Origin: Kalaharituber pfeilii | Lineage: Eukaryota; Ascomycota; Pezizomycetes; Pezizales; Pezizaceae | Reading direction: 5' to 3' | Assembly: GCA_015179045.1 (NCBI GenBank) | Contig: WHUZ01000017.1 | Span: forward strand, 744,001 to 808,000 | Length of the DNA: 64,000 nt | Part shown: positions 46,151 through 55,912 of the stretch, piece after piece | How the letters are laid out: every line of letters starts with the position of its first letter | Numbering within the stretch: the first letter of the stretch is position 1 | Made by a program: the position numbers and the translations under genes | Notes under the pieces: generated by a model | What the model saw: the letters and a program-made list of their open reading frames with translations, nothing else | The model's database searches: none | What the model was told of the DNA's origin: nothing

Positions 46151-46345
46151 ATTGATCTGAACGGACTTTACGATTTCAAAAAGTTTATCAAATCCGGAAA
46201 ATCCAGCCATCGCCATACAAAATTTCATCTAGTTAAATCCGGGCGGATCTTTGCATGGTGTTGCATATGTGGTGCATATTGCGGGTCCAGATGCAGTATG
46301 GCTTGGTGTGCATAAATTCCTGTGGATTTTTGGAAACGTAAAACC
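46150..46345 (+). repeat. Dispersed repeat R, copy 2
   Basis: This is the counterpart of 43660-43960 without the T tract. It includes AATCCAGCCATCGCCATACA and GGTCCAGATGCAG. Confidence 0.55.
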
Positions 46346-46639
46346 GGTTTCGGATTTGACCGATTTTCACAAGAGGGTAACTACTCAGAGTACAAAACTG
46401 CTTTGTCTGCCGGATTTCATTTTATATGGAGACAGTCTGATCTGAATACTGCTAATATGGTTGTAGACTTTTTTTTTCTTACAGGAAGAGGGGTGGTACA
46501 GGGTGGTAAAGTGTACCTTTAGTGAGCAGTATGGAGTTGTTGCGCAGAGTGGCGAATGTTGCAGTTGCACTGGCTGGCCCAGACTTCACTGTGACCCGGT
46601 TGCAAGTTGTCACAAGCATGCGAGTGGGTAATCTCTCGA

Positions 46640-46766
46640 TGTACTCGGGGGTGCCCGGAAAGTCTGGCGAATTATGCAGCGCCAAGGTACTCACGTGCAG
46701 CTGCCAAGGTACCTCGATTTGTACAGAGAACTGCACTTGTGGTAGGCTCAAAATTAGTACACATCG
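46640..46766. mobile_element. TIR element E1, copy 2, left part
   Basis: It starts TGTACTCGGGGGTGCC and matches the left end of the 59790 copy through AAAATTAGTACAC. It is interrupted at 46766 by the 6-kb element, and the sequence resumes at 52757 after the 9-bp TACACATCG target duplication. Confidence 0.85.
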
Positions 46767-46843
46767 TGTTCTCGTACCCAGACTCTATTGGCACGCTAAA
46801 ATAATTCGCGAAAGGAATAGAGTCTGGTGCCAAACTTCTCCGA
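46767..46843 (+). repeat. Left 77-bp terminal inverted repeat
   Basis: It is identical to the reverse complement of 52680-52756. It contains its own 12-bp internal palindrome, CCAGACTCTATT...AATAGAGTCTGG, which may be a paired protein-binding site. Confidence 0.95.
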
Positions 46844-47539
46844 AATGGGGGGCTCCCCAGCTCCGGGCGCCAAGAGGGCCGGAGATGCTAGCGCATGTTC
46901 CGGAGATGCTAGTGTGCTCCTTAGCGGCACTCACATTATGCATATGTAGTAGTAGAGATAGCTCAGTACGAGCACCGGTGCACCTAATATTCTAATTCCT
47001 CTCCGAATTGCTCCAAAAATACCGGAGATAGAAACTAAGGGCACTAGTTATTATTATATATGATAAAGATACTATACACCATCTCCGAGGTCATTCTGGA
47101 TAATATAAGGCCAAGTTAAAAGGTAGACTTGTCTAGGCTACTCAATGCATAAACCTCTGTATAGTGGAAGAACAGGAATAAAAGCATCTCCGAAGACTGT
47201 ATCACATCAGGAATAACGAAAATGTGTCCTGACATGTGGGCGTAGTGTCATGATGATTGGATACATCCTATGTGTTCATGCGTTCTGACATTCTTCTAGC
47301 TAGTAGACCCAGCGTCTAAATACCTTGCTGGGAATCTGAACACCTCGCTAGTAAGGCCCGGCGTCCCTACTTCATATAATTCCATATGCCGTCATGCCAC
47401 ACAACATTTAAGCTTGCATGTCTGGATGCCCGTAAAGTGACAGATAATGTTATTAATGAGGCAGCTCATCAGATGCTTACCAATTTTAGTTAGATGTGTG
47501 GTCTCAATACCTCACACACATATACTCTATATCTCGATA

Positions 47540-47872
47540 TGGCAGAATGAGCTCAATTTAACAGGTATGGCAGGTGCTGCTCGACGGCGGGAGATGAGCT
47601 GCATTTCACAGGTATGGAAGGCCTCCCTTGGTGGTACGAGAGGTGGCAGAATGAGCCAAATTTGACCGGTATGACAGGTTCTATACGACGGTGCGAGTGG
47701 TGGCAGTATGAGCCAAATTTGACCGGTATGGCAGGTCCTATACGACGGTGCGAGATATGGCAGAATGAGCCGAATTTGACCGGTATGACAGGTCCTATAC
47801 GACGGTGCGAGAGGTGGCAGTATGAGCTGAATTTGACAGGTACGACAGCTTCTATATGATGGTGCGAGAGTG
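47540..47872 (+). repeat. 57-bp tandem array, four good units plus diverged ones
   Basis: The units begin TGGCAGAATGAGCCAAATTT and end GACGGTGCGAG. Since 57 is divisible by three, frames on both strands stay open (19-residue repeats), which explains the long open frames here. Differences between units change residues freely, so coding is not supported. Confidence 0.85.
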
Positions 47873-47968
47873 TGATGAACCGATTCCCGACCCCTTACCC
47901 GAGACCTCCCAGCTCCGACAACCAGCACACGCGACGGTTGGTATCGCTGAGCTCGTTGTTACGTGATG
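47872..47968 (+). repeat. LTR-like fragment, 5' part
   Basis: This starts TGTGATGAACCGATTCCCG and shares ACCTCCCAGCTCCGACAACC and GCTGAGCTCGTT with 50090-50150. It is a partial copy of the element ending at 50499. Confidence 0.5.
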
Positions 47969-48070
47969 TTAAAAACAAAGAAAAAAAGTTCAATATATCA
48001 GTGTGATGGCGTGCGCCCGCCCTACGGTTGCGGTGAACCCGCGTGTGGTGATCGGTACAGGGCGGTTGGT

Positions 48071-49452
48071 ACAAGCACCAATACACTAATTCATCTCCGA
48101 ATTGACCTGAAAACACCGGAGATGGAAACTAAGGGTGCAATTTACTTTTACATATGCTAAAGATGTTACATACCATCTCCGAGGTCATTCTGGGTAACAC
48201 TTTCCATGCTGTTGGGAAGTTTGCGTGGTTGAGGAAGGCGGGTACGTAAAGAGGTGAGTTACAAGCACCGATACAATAATTCATCTCCGAATTGACCTGA
48301 AAACACCGGAGATGGAAACTAAGGGTGCAATTTACTTTTACATATGCTAAAGATGTTACATACCATCTCCGAGGTCATTCTGGGTAACACTTCTCATGCT
48401 GTTGGGAAGTTTGCGTGGTTGAGGCAGGCGGGTACGTAAAGAGGTGAGTGACAAGCACCGACATACTAATTCATCTCCGAATTGACCTGAGAACACCGGA
48501 GATGGAAACTAAGGGTGCCATTTAATTTTACATATGCTAAAGATGTTACATACCATCTCCGAGGTCATCCTGGGTAACACTTCTCATGCTGTTGGGAAGT
48601 TTGCGTGGTTGAGGAAGGCGGGCTCATCTGGACTGTGTAAAGAGGTGAGTTACAAGCACCGATACACTAATTCATCTCCGAATTGACCTGAAAACACCGG
48701 AGATGGAAACTAAGGGTGCAATTTACTTTTACATATGCTAAAGATGTTACATACCATCTCCGAGGTCATTCTGGGTAACACTTCTCATGCTGTTGGGAAG
48801 TTTGCGTGGTTGAGGGAGGCGGGCTCATCTGGACTGTGTAAAGAGGTGAGTTACAAGCACCGATACACTAATTCATCTCCGAATTGACCTGAAAACACCG
48901 GAGATGGAAACTAAGGGTGCAATTTACTTTTACATATGCTAAAGATGTTACATACCATCTCCGAGGTCATTCTGGGTAACACTTCTCATGCTGTTGGGAA
49001 GTTTGCGTGGTTGAGGGAGGCGGGCTCATCTGGACTGTGTAAAGAGGTGAGTTACAAGCACCGATACACTAATTCATCTCCGAATTGACCTGAGAACACC
49101 GGAGATGGAAACTAAGGGTACTATTTAATTTTGCATATGCTAAAGATGTTACAAACCATCTCCGAAGTCATCCTGGGTAACACTTCTCATGCTGTTGGGA
49201 AGTTTGCGTGGTTGAGGGAGGCGAGCTCATCTGGACTGTGTAAAGAGGTGAGTTACAAGCACCGATACACGAATTCATCTCCGAATTGACCTGAAAACAC
49301 CGGAGATGGAAACTAAGGGTACCATTTACTTTTGCATATGCTAAAGATGTTACACACCATCTCCGAGGTCATTCTGGGTAACATAGCCTATGCTGTTGGG
49401 AAGTTTGCGTGGTTGAAGGAGGCGAATACGTAAAGACTGTGTAAAGAGGTGA
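48071..49452 (+). repeat. 190/201-bp tandem array, seven units
   Basis: Units start at 48071, 48261, 48451, 48652, 48853, 49054 and 49255, with periods 190, 190, then 201 four times. The 11-bp length step comes from the presence or absence of a CTCATCTGGACTG-type insert. Each unit has three CATCTCCG/CGGAGATG motifs, two of them facing each other as an inverted pair. A diverged eighth unit lies at 46975-47105. Confidence 0.95.
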
Positions 49453-49595
49453 GTTGAACATGATCTTGGCATTTGTCTTGGCGCTTGGTTACGGTACTCA
49501 AAGTGTAAACCTCTGCATAGTAGAAGAATGCACCATGGAACAAAATCATCTCCGAAGACGGCACCACTGAGCGAAAGCGTACCGGAGATAGCGAG

Positions 49596-50068
49596 ATGTC
49601 CTTACAGGGGCATACTATTGATGAAATACTAGCAGAGGTCTCCTCCGGAAGGTTGTTTGTTGAATCGGAGATCAAGGAAGTTGGGGACTTACGAATGCAA
49701 ATTAGTGAAGTTACTAGGCAGACTGCCCTGAGCCGGGACTTGCCACTCAAAGTTTTAGCATGGCAGGTGGAAGTTGCTGCACGCATGATGGAAGGCAAGG
49801 ATCAGCTATGCATTAAAAAGACTGGTGATGGAAAGTCATATTGTTTTGTGCTCGCATTCTTATATGAGAAGTGTAAAAGTATCCTAGTCGTTTCACCGTT
49901 GATATCGCTGATGGAGGATCAGGTAAGTGAAGCTCCGGAGAAGAGCAATATGTACCGGAGATGAAAATATTTATACTAATATAGCATAATAGGTGAAACA
50001 TACTGAGAAATTTGGTTTAAAGGCTGTTGCAATCACATCGGAGAACGTGAAAGCATCTCCGGAGATTT
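49596..50068 (+). pseudogene. RecQ-like DEAD/DEAH helicase, N-terminal fragment
   Basis: The fragment runs from an ATG at 49596 through a Walker A motif, KKTGDGKSYCF (residues ~69-79), and motif Ia-like VVSPLISLMEDQ. A 70-nt GTAAGT...ATAG intron (49923-49992) joins in frame to VKHTEKFGLKAVAITSENVK, matching the next RecQ segment. The gene is cut by LTR-like sequence at ~50068, so the DEAH box and all later motifs are missing. A decayed second piece of the intron and exon 2 lies at 52398-52560, so the gene end was duplicated or displaced by the insertions. It carries CATCTCCG motifs in its intron and exon. Confidence 0.75.
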
Positions 50069-50499
50069 TCCCGATGCCCCGACCCGGTGGACCCTTTACC
50101 CGTGACCTCCCAGCTCCGACAACCAGCACACGTATCACTGAGCTCGTTCTGAAAATTCCTGACAATTCCACCTGGTTCTAGTTATTTCCTTAGTCTTCCA
50201 TGTATTTCTCTTGTTTGTTTAGTCTTCCATGCATTTCTCTTGCTTGTTTGTTTGCTTGCCCGAAGGATTGGAATTTGGCCATGAGGGCTCTCTATAAAAG
50301 AGGTCCTCCCTGCCCACTCTCTATGACTCTCACGCAACAACTTGTATTCTACCCAAGTTGTATTAAGCTTTCAATACATCTACCTCTCCGTACTATATAG
50401 CCCGACTGCCTCTGCCTGCTGTGAACCCGCCCTGATGCCTGCTATCCGGACCCTAAACCCTGAATCCTGACTCTGACCCGACCTGACCAATTCATTACA
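50068..50499 (+). repeat. LTR-like fragment with TATA box inside the helicase gene
   Basis: It contains ACCTCCCAGCTCCGACAACC, a TCTATAAAAGAGG promoter-like box at about 50290-50303, and ends TTCATTACA, complementary to the TGTGATGAA start of the fragment at 47872. This fits a solo LTR of a different family that lost its first ~25 bp. Confidence 0.55.
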
Positions 50500-50673
50500 A
50501 TTTAACAGGTATAGCAGGCCTCTCTCTCTATGGCAAGCAATGAGGCATCATCAGCTGAATTTATAGCATATTTATGCGACTGCGATGCTGTTACCACTCG
50601 GCTCACATATTGCCTGCATTGCATATGCGCCTTTCGGATACACGTGTGCATCTACCAACCGTCCACTGGCACT

Positions 50674-52390
50674 CTACGGTTACGGTGAACTCATAACAAC
50701 TGCTCCGAATAAGCCACAAGAAGGACTAAGGTTACCGGAGATGGAATTAGGAGTCTTTTAGACCTACTCTGATAAATACTAACTCACATGTTCATCTCCG
50801 GACATGTTGTGTGCAGAAACTTGTATAAGTACTATATAAAGGCTACTCGGTCCACCCTACGGTTACGGTGAACCTATAACAACTGCTCCAAGTAAGTCAC
50901 AAGAAGGACTAAGGTTACCGGAGATGGAATTAGGAGTCTTTTAGACTTACTCTAATAAGTCCCAACTCACATATTCATCTCCGGACATGTTGTGCTCTTT
51001 CGGAGCAGAAACTTGTATAAAGGCTACCGGTACTCCCGGTTGTCCACCCTACGGTTACAGTCAACTCATAACAACTGCTCCGAGTAAGCCACAAGAAGGA
51101 CTAAGGCTGCCGGAGATGGAATTAGGAGTCATTGAGACCTACTCTGATAAGTACCAACTCATATGTTCATCTCCGGACATGTTGTATGCAGAAACTTGTA
51201 TAAGTACTATATAAAGGCTACTCTGCCCACTCTACCGTACGGTTATAGCGAACCCATAGCAACTGCTCCGAGTAAGCCACAAGAAGGACTAAGGTTGCCG
51301 GAGATGGAATTAGGAGTCTTTTAGACCTACTCTGATAAGTACCAACTCATATGTTCATCTCCGGACATGTTGTGCTCTTTCGCAGCAGAAACTTGTATAA
51401 AGGCTACTCCCGGCTGTCCACCCTACGGTTACAGTCAACTCATAACAACTGCTCCGAGTAAGCCACAAGAAGGACTAAGGCTGCCGGAGATGGAATTAGG
51501 AGTCTTTTGGACTTACTCTAATAAGTCCCAACTCACATATTCATCTCCGGACATGTTGTGTGCAGAAACTTGTATAAGTACTATATAAAGGCTACTCGGT
51601 CCACCCTACGGTTACGGTGAACCTATAACAACTACTCCAAGTAAGTCACAAGAAGGACTAAGGTTACCGGAGATGAAATTAGGAATCTTTTAGATCTACT
51701 CTGATAAGTACCAACTCACAAGTTCATCTCCGGACATGTTGTGCTCTTTTGGAGCAGAAACTTGTATATAGGCTACTCTGTCTACCCTACGGTTACGGTG
51801 AACTCATAACAACTGCTCCGAGTAAGCCATAAGAAGGTCTAAGGTTACCGGAGATGGAATTAGGAATCTTTTAGATCTACAGTATCTACTCTAATAAGTA
51901 CCAACTCACATATTCATCTTCGGACATGTTGTTATTACGGATTCACTGCAACCGTAGGGCGGGCGGTCAGTAGATGCGCGCACACATACAGTATATGCAT
52001 ATGCGACATAGGCGATATGCGACAGCCGGGCGCCGGCGTCGCAGTTGCAAAATGAATGCTATATGAGCTACGCAGAGGACTAGCGAGTATCGCTGGTCAT
52101 GTGTCTTTTTCGCCTGGCGGACGGTAACTCTCTGCATTTACCACCATCCATTACAGTTGTGCTCTTTCGGAGCAGAAACTTATATTATATAAAGGCTACT
52201 CCGTCAACCCTACAGTTACGGTGAACTCATAACAACTGCTCCGAGTAAGCCATAAGAAGGACTAAGATTACCGGAGATGGAATTAGGAGTCTTTTAGACC
52301 TACTCTAATAAGTAACAACTCACATAATTCATCTCCGGACATGTGCTCTTTTGGAACAGAAACTTATATATATACTATAAAGGCTACTTC
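50674..52390 (+). repeat. 180-194-bp tandem array, eight units
   Basis: Units start with CTACGGTTACGGTGAAC or a variant at 50674, 50857, 51049, ~51235, 51423, 51606, 51786 and 52208; the last gap holds a solo LTR. Each has CCGGAGATGGAATTAGG and TCATCTCCGGACATG. The first ~20 bp of the unit and the degenerate block 50560-50690 match the right part of the TGTTACGG LTR family, so the array seems to have grown from an LTR end joined to CATCTCCG sequence. Confidence 0.9.
51928..52160. repeat. Solo LTR-like element, 223 bp, 5-bp TSD
   Basis: The element 51933-52155 (TATTACGG...CCATTACA) is flanked by GTTGT on both sides and interrupts the array word ACATGTTGTGCTCTTTCGG, so the empty site is read in the neighbouring units. 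It is inverted or permuted relative to 62518 and shares CTACGCAGAGGACTAGCGAG. Confidence 0.85.
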
Positions 52391-52397
52391 AAATGCA

Positions 52398-52560
52398 GAA
52401 AGCAGGTAAATGAAGCTCCGGAGAAGAGCAATAGGTATCGGAGATGAAAATGGCTGTACTATTAAGGTACAATATATAAACTATACTGAGAAATCTAGCT
52501 AAAGTTGCAAACATGTTAGCAAATATGAAAGTATTTCTAGAAATACTGTCGAGATACAGT
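52398..52560 (+). pseudogene. Displaced remnant of the helicase intron and exon 2
   Basis: It repeats GAAGCTCCGGAGAAGAGCAA, GGAGATGAAAAT and ACTGAGAAAT from 49930-50010 with many changes, then continues in parallel for about 50 bp more. It has no open frame. Downstream at ~52605-52640 is a perfect hairpin, CACTAAAATAGCGC...GCGCTATTTTAGTG. Confidence 0.65.
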
Positions 52561-52679
52561 AGAACTCTCAATATTCTGACTATCATTTGCATAGCATTGC
52601 ACTAAAATAGCGCCATGCAGCGCTATTTTAGTGTCATGCGCTAACCAGCTCCGGGACCGGAGCAAAAGTAAGCTAGACC

Positions 52680-52756
52680 TCGGAGAAGTTTGGCACCAGA
52701 CTCTATTCCTTTCGCGAATTATTTTAGCGTGCCAATAGAGTCTGGGTACGAGAACA
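52680..52756 (-). repeat. Right 77-bp terminal inverted repeat
   Basis: This is the perfect inverse of 46767-46843, followed by the second TACACATCG. Confidence 0.95.
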
Positions 52757-53070
52757 TACACATCGAGGAGTTGCCAGATAAGCAGGGGGTGCTACACTAA
52801 ATAAATAAATAAACAATGGCCCATACGATGAGATAACCACTCTTCATCCACTCAATAGCCCTTCAATTATATTTCCAGCTTGACAGCTATAGCTTCCTAC
52901 TATTTTATAGTTAATAGTACCTCCATGAGCTTGATAGCTTGCCACTGGGTAGACCACTTCCACTGTCCCAGCTTGACGCAATGCCTTATAAGTTTCCTAT
53001 GTCTAGTATTATATATATTATACTTACATCTTACAATTGCAAGAGTCTTTTTGAGTACTAGTAGTCTGGG
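52757..53070. mobile_element. TIR element E1, copy 2, right part
   Basis: It continues the copy begun at 46640, matching 59905-60190 (ACCACTTCCACTGTC, TGCCTTATAAGTTT). Its own right terminus is missing after ~53070. Confidence 0.8.
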
Positions 53071-53804
53071 CACGAGATCGCCGTCTACATGAGACACGAC
53101 CTTCTCACCAACAAGCAAAATAAAATTTATAAAACAATCAGCTCAGCTGCTAGTGTTCTTGAGAATAAAAATAAAGAAATCATAATGTGACAAGCCTTAA
53201 TACTGTGTATAAAAGGATCATCCGAGTTATAATTAATACAAGTAAGTATATAAAGCCAAACGAAACAGAGCTGATGCGGAGAATAAGGAAAGACATTACA
53301 TCCGCTGCCTCAAAACTGAAAATCAAAACCTCCATCGTTAAGCAATGGAAACACAAAACTCCGGTAAAAAAAAAAGCGCCCGCACCGCAACAGTCAAATC
53401 AAAAATACTCCCCCAAAAATGCATCAAGTTTATTCTGAATCCACTTTCGCTTTTGCGGCAGTCTTGGGAGTTGGGATTGGCGAGGTTTCGAGAAACTATA
53501 GGTTAACTGTAGGAGACATAGACTAGGTAAGAGGAAAGATAATGCAATGCTCCACTTGGTAAAGGCAGGAGTTCCGAAATGACCTAGATGCAGTTCGCCG
53601 GAGTAGACGATTTCAACGTCAAATTAGGTGATAGACCCCCACCCTCCTCCCGCAATGAATAGGTGAGAGGTACAATTCTCTTAAGCATGCAACTTGTAGT
53701 CCCCCAACCACCGGACCTCTATCAGTCCCTCACCGGTAGGCGGGTTTGTATTTTCCTATAGTCCATATAAGCCACGCTACCCCAATTCAACGCCAATTCC
53801 TGCG
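53071..53804. other. No recognisable gene
   Basis: A Lys-rich 83-residue frame (53187-53438) has no motif and AT-driven composition. Nothing else is seen. Confidence 0.4.
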
Positions 53805-54419
53805 CTAGCAGTTACTCACCAATGCTGCCTTCTTCGCATATTTATCCGCCTCATTCCATTCCCTGGGAATTTGCCAAAACTGCACATGACACCCCTTTTC
53901 CTCCAGGTCCCTTAGCCTTTTCAACAATACCTCCCACAAGTCCTTATTCGCTACCGGTCTCCCTGCCGCCGTTTTCCAACCTCTCTCAATCCACCTGTGG
54001 ATCCTTTCAGTGATCCCTAGAATCACATATTCACTATCCATCGCAATCACAACACTTTGAAACCCTTCCCCGTACCAAGCACGAAGCCCCAATGCGAGAA
54101 TCACGGCACGCAGTTCGGCACGATTGCTCGTCTGATCTGTCCCATTGTCCTCAAGCGGGATATCAACTCCCCCTCCCGCGTCCTTGCAGGTTAAGGCGAC
54201 GCCGCAGCCGCCTCGTGCTTGTGCTTTTCCGTTGTTGCTACACGCCCCGTCACAAAACATCAACATCTGCCTTTGGTCATTCTTTCGAATAAAGCGGTAT
54301 CCGGGGACGGTGCAGGTGTTCCTTGCGACGGCGAAGAGATCGGACGGGGCCGCGTTGGGTGGGTAGGGAAGGAAGCGGCGGTTGCGGTCGGCGAAGGGGG
54401 TGGGAATGGAAGGGTGCAT
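53805..54419 (-). CDS. RNase H family protein
   Basis: This probably cleaves RNA in RNA-DNA hybrids. It has 204 residues from ATG 54419; an in-frame stop lies about 50 bp upstream, so this is the first usable start. The RNase H fold begins at about residue 52: MLMFCDGACSNNGKA (first Asp), TSNRAELRAVILAL (Glu), VVIAMDSEYVILGI (Asp), then WNEADKYAKKAAL (last Asp). All four metal-binding residues are therefore present. The 50-residue N-terminal extension (FADRNRRFLPYPPN) lacks a hybrid-binding domain and is Pro-rich. No RT or integrase adjoins, so a free-standing fungal RNase H-like protein is more likely than a retroelement part. No introns are needed. Confidence 0.82.
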   Translation of the reverse strand: MHPSIPTPFADRNRRFLPYPPNAAPSDLFAVARNTCTVPGYRFIRKNDQRQMLMFCDGACSNNGKAQARGGCGVALTCKDAGGGVDIPLEDNGTDQTSNRAELRAVILALGLRAWYGEGFQSVVIAMDSEYVILGITERIHRWIERGWKTAAGRPVANKDLWEVLLKRLRDLEEKGCHVQFWQIPREWNEADKYAKKAALVSNC

Positions 54420-55850
54420 ATAGACGACGCCATAGCGTTCGCAAGGATCGGGGCGTTAAAGGGAATGGGTTGACGGGAGAGGTTGGCACAGTCTGCAAGC
54501 TGACGCTCAGGGCTCAAACGCCGGGACATTTTTGCTCTCTAGCGGAGCGATGAAATTTATTTCTGTGGCTGTTCCTGGTGATGTTGTTGTTCGTGCGAAG
54601 AAATGCTGGCGGGGTTCAGTTGAAGCTACAGGTACGTAATATGCACTGGGTCTGGATGCGTGATGAGCTCCTTACTAATCGGACCGCGAGCTTAACTGCC
54701 TTGTGTGGAATTTAGCCTCATGCCAAGATCCTCGTATTTTTTAGTCGACGCTCCTAGATTAAAATGTTGACAGTACCACCCCAAAGCTGTTATTTTTGCC
54801 CTCTTAGATCCTACCCACCATCGCTCGCATTCATATCTATTCGACAGCTCTCGTCCAGTTTTGCCTTTCTATCCTATGACATCTCTATGTATTCATAGGT
54901 AAACAGATCTATCCACCTGCCGACAAACTTCTCGTACTGGATTGTCTATTATTGCATAAACTCTGATGCTGGATGTCAACAATATGCATGAAGGGGAAGG
55001 AAGGGGAACGAGATACACTGGTGGAACTGCTGGAATGGGTGCATATATACTGGAGGCTTTCCAGGCGATGTGTTGTGGAGGGCAAACCGGGTTACCGGTA
55101 TAGTACAATACGCAGGTGCGGGAGGACGGCATAAAGGATAACGCAGTCCAGCGGGCTTATAGGGGCAGTCTGGGTGACACTACAGACAACTCAACCTCAC
55201 GCTTGTCCTGAAATCTCCCAGCAAAAGATTCTATAGGTATTACCTACTTCACAGCGTGATTGAATTTAGAGTTTAGTTTTATTCATCTTCGTCGTATCTA
55301 TTGTCGTAGTAGCCTGTAGGACGGTATAAAGCGGCACATATCTACATGGCTATCCCTCTCTTCACATGAGGGAGAGGCCCGGGTGCTCACTACCCATGAA
55401 TGCCGTGAGATAAATTATAGTATAGAAGATGTGAACACACATATACTATGTTATCAACCTGTTTGAAGGTTACTTGGTGGGGCAAGTGCGTAAAAATGGT
55501 CCACGTGCTTGGCAGGGTAAATATATAGTAATCTAGATATTGGTACTCCCAATTGCTTACTTTAAATGAGTCCATAATCTGTCAATCTACCATAGAACAT
55601 CATTGACATGAAACGAGATACAGTATCACTTCGGACGACTTTTGAATGACAAGCAATTGATTTGTACACAAGAATATAGACACAAGACTAATCAAATCTT
55701 CCTAACCTGAAGAACCTATTTAAGCCAAGAACAACGGCCGCCTGTTCACCCAGTAGAAATGAAAGGAGGTACAGAATGGAGTAAATATGGAAGTTAATTG
55801 AAACAGCTAGAGATAGATAGCAAAGGGCGGGGACTAACATCAGGTACGCT
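54420..55850. other. No recognisable gene
   Basis: Only short open frames without motifs occur. The first ~150 bp probably serve as the promoter of the RNase H gene. Confidence 0.4.
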
Positions 55851-55912
55851 TTTTCAGGTGTATCGCCACAATCCCATGGTGTCCATCCTGTTCTCTGGCA
55901 CCGGCAGTTCGG

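Larger units (their letters stand above)
46767..52756. mobile_element. 6-kb TIR element with 9-bp TSD, arrays and helicase fragment
   Basis: The ends are perfect 77-bp inverted repeats (46767-46843 and 52680-52756), starting TGTTCTCGTACCCAGACTC. TACACATCG is duplicated exactly at 46758-46766 and 52757-52765. Nine-bp duplications with long TIRs are typical of Mutator-like elements, but no transposase is recognised. Inside lie three tandem arrays, LTR-like pieces, a solo LTR and a RecQ-like helicase remnant. The octamer CATCTCCG or its complement, exact or with one change, recurs roughly 45 times and is rare elsewhere in the window. Intact TIRs and duplication suggest recent movement, mobilised by a partner elsewhere. 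Confidence 0.85.

Noticed and set aside
47527..47928. Open frames on both strands over the 57-bp array as a repeat protein
   Set aside because: The period is a multiple of three, which keeps all frames open, and unit differences are not biased to silent sites.
48071..49452. Regular repeats that could suggest a CRISPR-like array
   Set aside because: The whole 190/201-bp unit is conserved, with no unique spacers, and the window is eukaryotic.
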